Part shown: positions 29,601-36,255 of the stretch, one piece after another
Layout: the number at the start of each line of letters is the position of its first letter
Numbering within the stretch: position 1 is the first letter of the stretch
Assembly (NCBI GenBank): GCA_036676415.1
Contig: JAKFCX010000015.1
Coordinates: forward strand, 372,001-436,000
DNA: 64,000 nucleotides
Direction of reading: 5' to 3'
Origin: JAEZDC01 sp036676415
GTDB taxonomy: Bacteria; Bacteroidota; Bacteroidia; Chitinophagales; Chitinophagaceae
Notes under the pieces: model-generated
The model's database searches: none
Seen by the model: the letters and a program-made list of their open reading frames with translations, nothing else
Told to the model about the DNA's origin: nothing
Made by a program: the position numbers and the translations under genes

Positions 29601-30448
29601 GTAGCTGTATCAATACAACCACCTGCTCCTGTTACAATAAACTGAATGGGATGAGATCCTACTCCAAAAGAATGTGTTGTTGTCCAGTTAGTAGCAGAGT
29701 TCGTAGTAAAATCAGGTGATCCATCACCCCAAATTATTCTATAGGAAACATTCGTAGCAAGGGTTGAAGACATGTTCAAGAACGTAAAGTTCGTGCTTGA
29801 TGAACCACAGCTAACAAAATTATTAGGTGCCTGAAATTCAGGCCCTCCTAACTGTGTTCCCGGAGACTGGTTAACAGTTATATCTACACTATCCCTACTT
29901 ATACAACCAGTATTGCTTGTTACTGTAAGCCTTACTCTAAAAGTTTGAGGTGTGGTTCCTGGTGTTCCGATAAATCTATGTGTGGGATTTGTTGCAGTAG
30001 AAGTATTGTTTGTTCCTGAATTAGGATCGCCAAAATTCCATGAGTAACTTAATCCGCTTCCGGAAGATGTATTGGTAAAACTTACAGGTGTACTGATACA
30101 AATAGTAGTGGCTGAAGCATTAAAATCTGCTGTTGGGTTAGGATTTACTACAATATTTACGGTATCATAATGTATAGCACCTCCATTTATCACAACACTA
30201 TAGGCGCCACCATCAGTAACTGCAGCATTGGAAATTGTGAAAGATGAGGATGTTGCTCCTACGATGTTTGCTGTGTTTTTTGTCCATTGGAATGTTGCAC
30301 CTGCCGGAGCTCCGTTAGCATTTAATGTAATACCTCCTCCCTGGCAAAATGTTGTAGCACCAGTATATGATATGTTATATCCAGGATCGGCAGAAGCGAA
30401 CAAAACACATCCCAGCAAAAGAATAATACAAACAAACTTTCTCATCAA
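20699..30448 (-). CDS. Giant T9SS type B cargo protein, Ig-like/PKD adhesin-like
   Basis: A protein of 3249 residues. A signal peptide (about 1-20) is followed by Ig-like and PKD modules (about 25-870), a tandem array of Ig-like modules (about 870-2075), at least seven PKD modules with WNFGDG-type motifs (about 2180-2900), two T/C-rich modules, and a C-terminal gliding-motility-associated sorting domain (about 3150-3249, with FIPNAFTPDADGIND and NRWGQMVFE). That tail is the type B signal of the type IX system, so the protein is secreted to the surface. Many Thr, Ser, Asn and paired Cys suggest an extended adhesin or matrix protein. Its partner is probably the PorP/SprF protein encoded next. 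Confidence 0.92.
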   Translation of the reverse strand: MMRKFVCIILLLGCVLFASADPGYNISYTGATTFCQGGGITLNANGAPAGATFQWTKNTANIVGATSSSFTISNAAVTDGGAYSVVINGGAIHYDTVNIVVNPNPTADFNASATTICISTPVSFTNTSSGSGLSYSWNFGDPNSGTNNTSTATNPTHRFIGTPGTTPQTFRVRLTVTSNTGCISRDSVDITVNQSPGTQLGGPEFQAPNNFVSCGSSSTNFTFLNMSSTLATNVSYRIIWGDGSPDFTTNSATNWTTTHSFGVGSHPIQFIVTGAGGCIDTATYIVFVGTNPAVGIGNPGNTSICSGDALTFPITGTATNSPGTVYNISFNNGFDTSFVHPPAPGTVPSSITHIFNVTSCGTTSNGFQNSYAATITATNPCGTSQGSVVPIYVSSRPEATFVLGPRDTVCVNNTVTLTSTSPVNNSVNSGNGTCTPGRNVWTITPSTGYTVTSGSLGNTFGFNNPNTWTNGSSALGLNFNTPGSYTIRLITGNSTLCQLDTAIRTICVNPQPTSNFTIDNAEGCTPVNVATTNNSNTPICGDNTYTWTVTYSNAQGCTPNSSNYTITSGSLTSANPSFQFVNPGVYTITLVTRNSSGACVSTPTSRTVTVKSRPNASIAAINPICQFTSATPVATVNNCYSTTPATYAWTFQNGTPATATTLSPGAITFNTSGTHNITLDVTNECGVTQAIRTIQVNPRPDVIVPANLVLCPGEPTGALTFSSGLAGTTFSWTNSNTAIGLAASGNGSIATFNVTNASAVAITSTITVTASNGGCTNTATFTITVNPRPLAPAVTTPVTYCQGATATALTATATAGNTLLWYTTSSGGVGSATAPTPSTATAGTTNYYVSQVNTTTNCESNRSLIAVTINPSPVITTVSGSNPTSCSSTTGSITLTGLAANTSYSVSYVRNGGAPVIITRTSSAAGNIVITSLSSGTYTSITVTLNGCPSPTMGPVVLSDPSSPNTPTITTNANAPICSGTTLTLSANTSSGAATYNWGGPNGFTSNIFNPTITNVTTAASGVYTVTATISGCTSPAGSVTITIDSTPAVPTVGSNTPLCTGNTLNLTSNSATAGVSYSWTGPGTFTSNVQNPTINNVAAADAGNYIVTVTLGNCSSNNTTTVAVNPTPVIGGSNSTNPTNCASLTGTITLTGLIAGTYNVSYVRNGAAPTVVNNLTANASGEITITGLSAGSYTNIFITRNGCNSAPLAVTITLSDPTPPVTPTITTNAPICSGNTLTLEANTTSGAATYTWNGPNGFTSNIFNPTIANVTTAASGLYTVTASINGCTSPVASQNITINQTPAIPTVGSNSPVCSGNTLNLTASSATAGVSYSWTGPNTFSSAVQNPTRTNVTTADGGSYIVTATLGSCTSTNATPVTINPTPVIGGSSSTNPTNCASSTGTITLTGLVAGTYTVSYVRNGAAPTVLNNVTANASGEITITGLSAGAYTNIFVTLNGCVSAPIAATITLSDPTPPATPTIITNAPVCSGNTLTLEASTTSGAATFAWGGPNGFTSNIFNPTITNVSTAASGNYTVTATINGCTSPAGIINITINPTPAIPTVGSNSPVCTGNTLILTAASTTAGVSYSWTGPNTFTSTLQNPTRTNVTTADAGSYSVTATLGTCSSNNSTPVVINPTPVISGNSFTNPTNCATATGTITLTGLTAATSYTVSFVRNGGAPTVVSNLIANASGEITITALSAGVYTNIFVTLNGCNSTPLAATITLSDPTPPATPVATTNAPICSGNLLELFATSASAGSITYTWSGPNNFTSTSQNPTIASATLAANGTYNVTATLNSCVSPAGSVNVVINETPSTPVASNNGPICADSTLNLTASTTFAGAVSWLWNGPNTFTSSSQNPSIASTSTAANGTYNVIATATTGNCPSAAGVTNVVINPTPVISSASFTNPILCLSSTGTIVLNGLAPSTAFTVTYTRNTAPVTATITSEGTGSLIIPLLSAGTYADVRVTTLAGCPSNTVGPFVLVDPNPPAAPTAGSNSPICTGETLTLNANTVTPGAITYTWSGPAAFSSNVQNPSIINATPANSGTYTVTATLNNCVSPPTSVLVEVTALPSPPTVTSPVNYCIDAPALPLTATTVPGNTLRWYTSAVGGTGTATAPTPTTNATGVTTYYVSQVTALGCEGSRAAIDVIVNPDALAEFVASPLIECAPFNIDATIIQPTVYPTRNNVYNWYANDVLIGTGTTFPGYTIIQPGDSILIKLVTTSLFGCKSDSTSTRFYTFPVPVTDFTASDTVGCGPLSVTFTNTTPNPGSFNFNWNFGNGVTSSAVNPGTIIFQPNPTAGDTIYNVSLAAYTQCDTIIKVVPIRVKSRPRAIITPDKTYGCSPLTVVFNNISLGVNMTFEWNFGDGTPSFFTNNTSPVSHTYNTAQQDTFYVRLIATNDCGSDTGFYNIVVAARTINLDVAINGNQTTGCAPHAVRFFNNSTGATNFVWDFGDGNLRSTTNNIDTIDHSYLTTGTFSVVIRASNGCTDTSITETISVFAKPLVNFSALPSPVCVGDTVFFTNQTDTATGFLWNFGDGITSQLTNPVHAYQTPGTYDVKLIGIRQYAPGNACTDSIIKQITVVATLPGSFAVSDSIGDCIPFNVTFTSQTFPSALTTWNFGNGAVDTGNVVNYTFTNPGTFIVTMTVRDPDGCTYVATRNIIVNGPTGSFIYDNGFICGNTPVRFEANTTGTDSIRWNFGDGTFLMATSNVVYHTYSQSGVYVPSAELISGTNGNCRRTIIGGDTIRVDYVNAGFTSTQLRLCGSTTVNFNDTSRSYFPMQTWQWNFGDGNSSGVRHPNHTYTSTNTWPIQLIATSSSGCADTTIAPVFVKVDVKPEASIVHDPVGCVNQPVTYNSVVISPDPITYYSWTFSNLASGNTATVTNNYAAPGNYTAQLITGTSFGCYDTVTSTITINPSPFVNTSPNMVICRGESAEINTTGGLTYTWAPFTGLSCNNCPNPIASPLTTTQYVVSGFNSFGCAARDTILITVPQPIDVTATANTVMCIGDTVQLNATGAASYVWSPANTLNNANIPNPIATPPATTVYRVIGFDGYNCFEDTAYITVGVGNYPVVNVGIDRLVATGELINLAPTVTNGPIAIWNWTPPTDLSCATCPSPIATAKKEICYTVTATNFFGCSGSDTMCIRVFCESSQVFIPNAFTPDADGINDVLVVKAQGVKAVKSFRIFNRWGQMVFEKSNFPPNIESFGWDGKVKGIAAPPDVYVYTCEVLCENDVPYTYKGNTAILK
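24225..27840 (-). repeat. Tandem ~766-bp repeats inside the giant gene
   Basis: Five copies of a composite unit, each with a module that begins near PVI..NPT.C and contains TGTITLTGL, followed by two Ig-like modules (ICSGNTLTL, VCSGNTLNLT). Unit starts read from sequence landmarks near 27800, 27030, 26260, 25500 and 24720, a period of 765-781 bases (about 255 residues). The last unit keeps only one Ig-like module. Middle copies are the most alike, as expected from recent duplication. Confidence 0.8.
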
Positions 30449-30522
30449 TCAGTCAATTCTAAAGGTTTAAAGCTCCGTTTCAGGAGTTCTCATATGGATT
30501 GGATATATATTGGAATTGATTA

Positions 30523-30699
30523 TTACTTACAAACCCCACACGTGCCTTTATCTGTCTTACAATGTTTGCAGTATTTACAGTTCTTACAAGCCTTACAATT
30601 ATCTTCTCCTGTACAGGTAGCCATTCTATAACTAAAACTGTACACGCCAAACAATGTAACCACTGCCAGGAACAGGAAAAAAGGAATAAATTTTTTCAT
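30523..30699 (-). CDS. Small membrane-anchored Cys-ladder protein, unknown
   Basis: A 58-residue reading frame, too short for most gene lists. It begins ATG at 30699 and ends TAA at 30523. Residues 4-22 are a hydrophobic signal or anchor; the rest holds eight Cys in 29 residues at 29, 35, 38, 41, 44, 47, 54 and 57. Five of them are spaced exactly three apart (CKACKNCKYCKHC) with Lys in almost every gap. That is a strong sign of real selection and of metal or cluster binding outside the cytoplasmic membrane. No family recognised. It stands alone, 75 bases beyond the giant gene start and 240 bases from the MATE stop. Confidence 0.75.
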   Translation of the reverse strand: MKKFIPFFLFLAVVTLFGVYSFSYRMATCTGEDNCKACKNCKYCKHCKTDKGTCGVCK

Positions 30700-30938
30700 A
30701 CCATCTGGTTTAGAAGGTATAATTCATAGGGGTATTTTCAGAAGGATACGGCCTGCTAAAATGCCGAAAAAAATCGGTATTGAACCTTAAAAAGATTCAA
30801 TACTGGCAAGGCTTTACGAACAATCGTTAGCTCTACCTATTAATCGGTATGGTCACCGGATTTTAGCTCATAATCCTCATTGTAGCGATATCCCATTACT
30901 ATTACACAATTCGTGTAACTCGTGTAATCCATTATCAC
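30700..30938. other. Spacer between MATE gene and Cys-ladder gene
   Basis: No gene seen. It contains a hairpin-capable pair TATTGAA (30778-30784) / TTCAATA (30796-30802) and a TTCGTGTAA / TCGTGTAA near-repeat at 30910-30927. It may hold the leader of the Cys-ladder gene, but I see no known riboswitch. Confidence 0.4.
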
Positions 30939-32345
30939 TTATATCACCACCTTCTTCCACCTTCCCCTTTTGAACAAGATGACGGCAACTATAGAAATCG
31001 CTGTCTCAGCAGTGATAATGGCAATAAAAACACCGGTCGGACCAAGCTCCAGCAGTATAGCCAAACAATAGGCTAGTGGTATCTGGAAAGCCCAGAATCC
31101 AAAAAGATTGATCCATGTTGGTGTCCTGGTATCACCAGCACCGTTAAATGCATTCATCATCACCATACCTATTCCATAAAAGATATAACCAAGACTTACA
31201 ATCCGTAAAGCCTCAACAGCTACCACAACAACTTTTTCTTCGTTCGTAATGAACCTGACAAAGAACTCGGCGCCAAAAAGAAATAATACTGAAACAAACA
31301 CCATAAATGCAGCATTATACTTTGCCACTTTCCAAACAGATATTTCTGCTCTTTCTGGTTGTTTGGCTCCTAAGTTTTGCCCCACCAAAGTTGCAGCAGC
31401 ATTACTTAATCCCCAGGCTGGTAATATGAAGAAAACAATAAGTCTTATAGCTATTGTATATCCAGCGATCACATCATCGCCAAATCTCGAAATGATCTTT
31501 ATCAGCACCATCCAGCTGGCAGAAGCAATAATGAACTGCAATGTTGCGGTAGAAGCTACGTTGATCAGCGATTTTTGAATATCCCAATGCGGTAGAAAAT
31601 GTTTCCGCTTCATGCGGATAATGCCTTTATCACTCATCAGGTGATAAACCTGGTAGATCACACCAATACTTCGTCCTATTGTTGTAGCAATAGCGGCACC
31701 TTCCAATCCCAATTCAGGAAAAGGCCCATATCCGTAAATGAGTAAAGGACAAAGAATGATATTGCAGATGTTGGCAATCCATAAACTCTTCATCGCTATT
31801 GCAGCATTTCCGGCACCACGAAACACACCATTGATCATGAATAACAGCATGATCACGATGCTGCTGGCCATCATTATTCTCGTATAACCGGTTCCTTTTC
31901 TTACGATCTCTTCACTGCCACCCATCATCGACAAAATCTCTCCGGCGAAGATCACGCCCAGTATACTGATGATGATCGTTACACTAATGGCTAACATGAT
32001 TGCCTGTGCACCTGACCTGGAAGCTTCTTCATAATTCTTTTCGCCTACACGTCTTGCCACCATTGCAGTGGCTGCCATGCTCAATCCAATGGCAATAGAA
32101 TAAACAATGGTGATAACAGATTCTGTAAGTCCGATGGTAGATGTTGCATATGAGCCCAGTTTGCTCACAAAGAAAATATCCACTACTGCAAAAACAGATT
32201 CAAGGCTCATCTCCAGGATCATGGGAATGGCCAATAGAAACACGGCTTTACGAATGCTGCCAGTGGTAAAATCCTGGTGTTCGCTGCTGAGCGATTGTTT
32301 GATGAAAGAAAATATGCTCTTTCGCTTATTGGTATAAGTAGTCAT
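30939..32345 (-). CDS. MATE family efflux transporter
   Basis: A protein of 468 residues with about twelve membrane helices. The two halves each show the family layout (IPMILEMSLESVFAVVDIFFVSKLG near the start; a second lobe with FILPAWGLSNAAATLVGQNLGA). Such proteins expel cationic drugs or metabolites in exchange for Na+ or H+. The extended cytoplasmic N-terminus (about 30 residues) is polar. Substrate unknown. Confidence 0.92.
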   Translation of the reverse strand: MTTYTNKRKSIFSFIKQSLSSEHQDFTTGSIRKAVFLLAIPMILEMSLESVFAVVDIFFVSKLGSYATSTIGLTESVITIVYSIAIGLSMAATAMVARRVGEKNYEEASRSGAQAIMLAISVTIIISILGVIFAGEILSMMGGSEEIVRKGTGYTRIMMASSIVIMLLFMINGVFRGAGNAAIAMKSLWIANICNIILCPLLIYGYGPFPELGLEGAAIATTIGRSIGVIYQVYHLMSDKGIIRMKRKHFLPHWDIQKSLINVASTATLQFIIASASWMVLIKIISRFGDDVIAGYTIAIRLIVFFILPAWGLSNAAATLVGQNLGAKQPERAEISVWKVAKYNAAFMVFVSVLFLFGAEFFVRFITNEEKVVVVAVEALRIVSLGYIFYGIGMVMMNAFNGAGDTRTPTWINLFGFWAFQIPLAYCLAILLELGPTGVFIAIITAETAISIVAVILFKRGRWKKVVI

Positions 32346-32665
32346 TTAGTTTCGATTGTTGATGGTAATTCCGTTTAGGAAGATAATGATACCGGCTGAA
32401 GTGTTGCATGGCATCGTTCCTTGCGTCGCACACTTCGGCTGAAGAATGTTTTGCAGCTCAGACTGCAGAATTGGGCTGTAAAAAGAGAATCTAAGCCCGG
32501 CTTAGATCTTCATATGCAAAAAGATTAAATGAGCGGCAAATATAAGGTCGGCATTGAAATAGGGGAAAAATATATTTGTTATTGGATCAATACCACAGCC
32601 CTATTTTCTAATAGGAAAAAGATGAAGTTGTAAGAGCTCAAGACGTATATGGGTTTATACAAAAC
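32346..32665. other. Intergenic stretch with repeat element and palindrome
   Basis: No gene. It holds a diverged dispersed-repeat copy read on the - strand at 32411-32435. The surrounding segment 32399-32435 begins AAGTGT and ends ACACTT, and is bounded by direct repeats CGGCTG (32393 and 32436). A near-perfect 19-base palindrome, ATCTAAGCC C GGCTTAGAT, lies at 32489-32507, 144 bases upstream of the MATE start. Confidence 0.5.
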
Positions 32666-32848
32666 CTATGACTTCTTACTGATAAGTTCTTTCATCAAGC
32701 CATCTATCTCATCTTCTAAGTTATTCAAATGAGCTTTCAATTGCGATATCTCTTCTGAAGGTTTGTTTGCAATCAAACTCTCCTGGTAGGTAGTACTAAT
32801 GTCGATATATAATCTGCATAAGCTCTTCAACCTTTCCTCACTATTCAT
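32666..32848 (-). CDS. Small predicted coiled-coil protein, unknown
   Basis: A protein of 60 residues, acidic and helical, with heptad-like Leu spacing (LKAHLNNLEDEIDGLMKEL). No family recognised. It has an ATG start and no overlap with other genes, and lies between the MATE gene and tRNA-Asn. Short length leaves some doubt that it is expressed. Confidence 0.5.
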   Translation of the reverse strand: MNSEERLKSLCRLYIDISTTYQESLIANKPSEEISQLKAHLNNLEDEIDGLMKELISKKS

Positions 32849-32940
32849 CTCGTAAATTAGTCTTAATCAGCGACTATTGTTGCTTAAGGTTAAACACTGT
32901 AGTACCATTTCTGTATAGCGAAGGGAAAAACTGCAACAAA

Positions 32941-32970
32941 AAAGCCTATAAGTTGTGGCTTACAGGCTTT
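32941..32970 (-). terminator. Terminator of tRNA-Asn
   Basis: A 12-bp stem with a 6-base loop, followed on the - strand by a run of T. On the - strand the one imperfect pair is G-U, on the + strand it is A-C, which shows the hairpin belongs to - strand transcription. It starts four bases after the tRNA. Confidence 0.8.
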
Positions 32971-32973
32971 TCG

Positions 32974-33047
32974 CTCCCCCTTCTGGACTTGAACCAGAGA
33001 CCCTCTGATTAACAGTCAGATGCTCTAACCAACTGAGCTAAGGAGGA
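32974..33047 (-). tRNA. tRNA-Asn (anticodon GTT)
   Basis: A 74-base cloverleaf on the - strand. The acceptor stem TCCTCCT pairs with AGGGGGA (one G-U), discriminator G. The D loop contains AGCTCAGTTGGTTAGAGC, the anticodon stem is TCTGA / TCAGA with loop CTGTTAA, and the T arm reads CTGG TTCAAGT CCAG. CCA is not encoded. Confidence 0.95.
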
Positions 33048-33071
33048 ATTTCCGAGTTTTATTTCGGGTGG

Positions 33072-33102
33072 CAAAAATAGGAGATTTTGTTTTCCAGCCA
33101 AC
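33072..33102 (-). promoter_or_regulatory. Promoter of tRNA-Asn
   Basis: On the - strand TATTTTTG (33072-33079) matches the -7 consensus TANNTTTG, and GTTG (33099-33102) lies exactly 19 bases upstream, matching the -33 TTTG in three of four bases. Transcription would start about 18 bases before the tRNA. Confidence 0.65.
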
Positions 33103-33226
33103 ACCTTTTTTAAAATTTTCAGAAAAGCTTTTTTCTAACAGCTGGGAAAAGAGTTTATAAGGTTTCGCGGAGATTGATTTCCTCTGCGAAAATCTCTGCT
33201 TATCCTGTTCTCAGCGGTTAAAAATT

Positions 33227-34417
33227 TCAATAAAGATATTCATCCCTGTAAGGATACCTGATAGTGTACAGTTCCTTCACCTTCTGCAAAATCCTGTACC
33301 GCAGGTCGTCAATATTCAACCGCTCCGTAGCCGAAATAAATATGGCATTACCCTCTGTTATATTGTCCCATTTCTGGTAAAGCTCTCTCATAATGTCTTC
33401 CTTCACTTCATCCTCCAGCCAGTCATCAAAGTTCTTTTCTTCGTACAGGTCCATCTTATTGAAGATCGTCACGATGGGTTTATCAAAAGCTTTAATATCC
33501 TGGAGCGTTTTATTCACCACCCCTATCTGGTCTTCATGCTGTGCATGAGATATGTCAACTACATGAAGCAATATATCAGCTTCTCTCACCTCGTCCAACG
33601 TACTTTTAAAACTTTCTACCAGGTGGTGTGGAAGTTTCCTGATGAATCCAACAGTATCACTCAGTAAAAAAGGAGTATTCTCAAACACCACTTTACGTGT
33701 AGTAGTATCAAGGGTTGCAAAAAGTTTGTTTTCTGCAAATACATCACTCTTCGTCAAGAGGTTCATGATGGTACTTTTGCCAACATTGGTGTATCCTACC
33801 AAAGCTACCCTGATAAACTCGCCACGTTCTTTTCGCTGTGTGAACGATTGCTTATCAATTTCGGCCAGCCTTTTTCGCAGCAATGAGATCTTATCTTTTA
33901 CGATCCTTCTATCCGTTTCAATTTCCGTTTCACCCGGACCTCTGGTACCAATACCACCACCTTGTCTCTCCAGGTGTTTCCACATACCTTTCAGTCTTGG
34001 TAACAGGTATTGGTATTGTGCAAGCTCTACCTGCACTTTTGCCTGGGCTGTCCTTGCCCTGCTGGCAAAAATGTCGAGTATCAGATCACTTCGGTCGATC
34101 GTTTTTACACCAACTTCTTTTTCAATATTCTGTATCTGTGAACCACTCAATTCATCATCAAATATCAACAGTTCAATATTCTTACTTGCACAATAATTTT
34201 TGATCTCTTCCAGCTTTCCCTTTCCAACAAAGGTTCTGCTGTCAGGGTGTGGTAATTTTTGTGTGAATGATTTCACGGCCACTGCACCTGCAGTATCGGC
34301 CAGGAATGCAAGCTCGTCAAGGTATTCATTTACCTGCTCCTGTGTTTGTTCTTTCTGGATCAATCCAACAAGCACAGCTTTTACCTCTTCCTGTATCTTT
34401 TTTTGTTTTTCTATCAA
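33227..34417 (-). CDS. hflX: Ribosome-associated GTPase HflX
   Basis: A protein of 396 residues. The N-terminal HflX domain (about 1-165) ends in the Gly-rich RQGGGIGTRGPGETEIETDRR segment. The G domain has the P-loop GYTNVGKST (208-216), DTVGFIRKLPHHL (switch II/G3) and NKMD (G4). HflX binds the 50S subunit and helps split stalled or heat-damaged ribosomes. Usual length for the family. Confidence 0.95.
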   Translation of the reverse strand: MIEKQKKIQEEVKAVLVGLIQKEQTQEQVNEYLDELAFLADTAGAVAVKSFTQKLPHPDSRTFVGKGKLEEIKNYCASKNIELLIFDDELSGSQIQNIEKEVGVKTIDRSDLILDIFASRARTAQAKVQVELAQYQYLLPRLKGMWKHLERQGGGIGTRGPGETEIETDRRIVKDKISLLRKRLAEIDKQSFTQRKERGEFIRVALVGYTNVGKSTIMNLLTKSDVFAENKLFATLDTTTRKVVFENTPFLLSDTVGFIRKLPHHLVESFKSTLDEVREADILLHVVDISHAQHEDQIGVVNKTLQDIKAFDKPIVTIFNKMDLYEEKNFDDWLEDEVKEDIMRELYQKWDNITEGNAIFISATERLNIDDLRYRILQKVKELYTIRYPYRDEYLY

Positions 34418-34462
34418 GTGTCAGTTGTTTAAATATCTGTGTTAAAAAGGTGCCATAAAATT

Positions 34463-34494
34463 AAAGCCCTGCTGGTTACCACCAACAGGGCTTT
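34463..34494 (-). terminator. Terminator of the 34514 barrel gene
   Basis: A 9-bp stem AAAGCCCTG / CAGGGCTTT with additional inner pairing, 20 bases after the stop of the - strand barrel gene and followed by TTTAATTTTA-like sequence in that direction. Confidence 0.65.
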
Positions 34495-34513
34495 CTATTA
34501 GCAAGGTAGATTA

Positions 34514-35248
34514 TTATAAGCCACTAATCGTAAGACCAACCTGAAACGGACGAATTTCAGGACCCACATTTTCCTTCAGCAATTGTGTTATCTGGTAAGC
34601 ACCGTGCAAAGAAAAATGACCATAACCAACTCTGCCGGTTAAGGAAATTCTTGTACCGTTAAAGAAATGCTTCTCTGATTCTTTTACAATATACCTGTTA
34701 CCATACAAACTTTGATCGTTTTTAGTAACCAGGTCTTTGCCCTTGGTAAAAGCCTTCAGCAAGGTTCCAACTTTTGCACCGATGGCAACTTTGATACCGC
34801 TGGCAGGATCTGCAGGGTTAGACATATACCTTAATTCAATAGGTGCTTCAGCATAGATAGTGGTGAGCTTATATTTTTTAAAATGATTGCTGCTATCTGC
34901 ATTTGTGAAAGGCAAAGTAGCATTTGCAGATTTCAGATCGATGTTAGTATTCTTAAAAAAAACATTGTCACTTCCAATACCAACTCCATAAGCAATACTC
35001 ATCTTTGGATTTGTCTTAAAAGGCTTATCAAAAAGGAAATACACATTAAAATGTCTTGAGAAGCCTTTTGTTCTGATACTGTCTGGTGTACCACTCCAGC
35101 CTGTCATTCCGTATTGAATCATTAAATGATCACTTCCTCTTTCCATGATACTCACTTTAACGGGTATAGAACCAGTATTAGTAGAATCCTGGGCATATAA
35201 AGTATTGGCAGTTACAAGTAAAATAAGCAGCGTAAGCGTTCTTTTCAT
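34514..35248 (-). CDS. Outer-membrane beta-barrel protein
   Basis: A protein of 244 residues with a signal peptide (to about residue 19) and alternating amphipathic strands, ending in a short hydrophobic strand (FQVGLTISGL). It looks like the PorT-like/OmpW-like small barrel families of Bacteroidota; the exact family is uncertain. A TATTTTTG -7 box at 35272-35279 would give it its own promoter. Confidence 0.75.
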   Translation of the reverse strand: MKRTLTLLILLVTANTLYAQDSTNTGSIPVKVSIMERGSDHLMIQYGMTGWSGTPDSIRTKGFSRHFNVYFLFDKPFKTNPKMSIAYGVGIGSDNVFFKNTNIDLKSANATLPFTNADSSNHFKKYKLTTIYAEAPIELRYMSNPADPASGIKVAIGAKVGTLLKAFTKGKDLVTKNDQSLYGNRYIVKESEKHFFNGTRISLTGRVGYGHFSLHGAYQITQLLKENVGPEIRPFQVGLTISGL

Positions 35249-35271
35249 TTGGTTTTATTAATGTAGAGCGA

Positions 35272-35279
35272 CAAAAATA
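35272..35279 (-). promoter_or_regulatory. -7 box before the barrel gene
   Basis: TATTTTTG on the - strand, 24 bases before the start codon. No clear -33 partner is seen. Confidence 0.35.
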
Positions 35280-35414
35280 ACTGAATAAGCATCTTATTGG
35301 GTTAAATAAAAGTCAAAAAGGAGTGTGAAATCATTTGAGTGCAACTAAAACATGGTGTAATTTGCAGCTGTCATTGCAAAATGATCTAAATATCCATACC
35401 TGAAAACCCCTGCT

Positions 35415-35795
35415 ATGAAAAACCATCCAAGTTTAGCCGGCAAACATATCCTGTTAGTGGAAGACAATGCCATCAACCAAATGCTGGTAAAATATACACT
35501 ATCTGCTACTGGTGCAGACATAGACATCTGCGATACCGGAACAAAAGCATTAGAAAAGCTCCACAATAACACATACGATGTTATCCTGATGGATATACAT
35601 ATGCCGGAACTGGACGGCTTTCAAACAACTGAGATCATAAGAAACGAACTAAAACTGCAGGTACCTATTCTTGCTATGACAGCAAGTATTGGTAGCGAAG
35701 TAGAAAAATGTTTAACGGTTGGAATGAATGGTTCTGTGCCAAAACCTTTTACCCTGGAATCACTGAAAGCTGCTCTTTCTAAATTTATCGCATAG
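35415..35795 (+). CDS. Receiver-only response regulator 1
   Basis: A CheY-like domain of 126 residues without an output domain. The acidic pair is in ILLVEDNAINQ, the phosphoacceptor Asp in VILMDIHMPELDG, the switch Thr in ILAMTAS, and the conserved Lys in PKPF. It resembles receivers split from hybrid kinases (EDNAINQ). First of three receiver genes leading into the glycan synthase gene, so it likely controls that locus by protein contact. Confidence 0.9.
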   Translation: MKNHPSLAGKHILLVEDNAINQMLVKYTLSATGADIDICDTGTKALEKLHNNTYDVILMDIHMPELDGFQTTEIIRNELKLQVPILAMTASIGSEVEKCLTVGMNGSVPKPFTLESLKAALSKFIA

Positions 35796-35865
35796 ATCAA
35801 TTGTATATTCCTTAGGCGGTTTACTGCAAAAATTGGTATTTTCATCGTTCTACTAATCCTTGAGA

Positions 35866-36231
35866 ATGATTAAGATACTTATTGCAGAAGATGAAGCCAT
35901 GATGCTGGCAGCACTACAAAAGAACCTGCAGGACGATGGCTATGAAGTGATCGCAACTTCCGATGGCCAGGCAGCCATTGATCAATACCATGTTCAAAAA
36001 CCTGATCTTATTATCACTGATATTCTTATGCCGTTGGCTTCAGGGCTTGAATTGATCAGTGTTGTAAAGTCTGATACACAACAACGTACTCCAATAATTG
36101 TTCTTTCGGCAATGGGCCAGGAAGCTACTGTATTGGAAGCTTTCAACCTGGGTGCAGACGATTTTATCACCAAGCCGTTTAATCCCACTGAATTGTCGCT
36201 GAGGGTAAAACGATTGCTGCGCAAGAAATGA
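35866..36231 (+). CDS. Receiver-only response regulator 2
   Basis: A receiver domain of 121 residues from the ATG at 35866 (a TTG two codons upstream is less likely). Residues: acidic pair in ILIAEDE, Asp in LIITDILMP, Ser switch in IIVLSAMGQE, Lys in TKPF. Close relative of the next gene (shared AEDE, LIITDI, MGQE blocks), so the pair arose by duplication. Confidence 0.88.
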   Translation: MIKILIAEDEAMMLAALQKNLQDDGYEVIATSDGQAAIDQYHVQKPDLIITDILMPLASGLELISVVKSDTQQRTPIIVLSAMGQEATVLEAFNLGADDFITKPFNPTELSLRVKRLLRKK

Positions 36232-36255
36232 TTTAATTTGTATTGATTTAATTGA

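Noticed and set aside
33160..33215. CGCGGAG / CTCTGCG words beyond hflX as a terminator
   Set aside because: The pairing is imperfect and lacks a T run next to it; it looks like another short intergenic repeat, too weak to annotate.
35860..35865. TTG start for receiver 2
   Set aside because: ATG at 35866 begins the conserved IKILIAEDE block at normal distance, so TTG is not needed.
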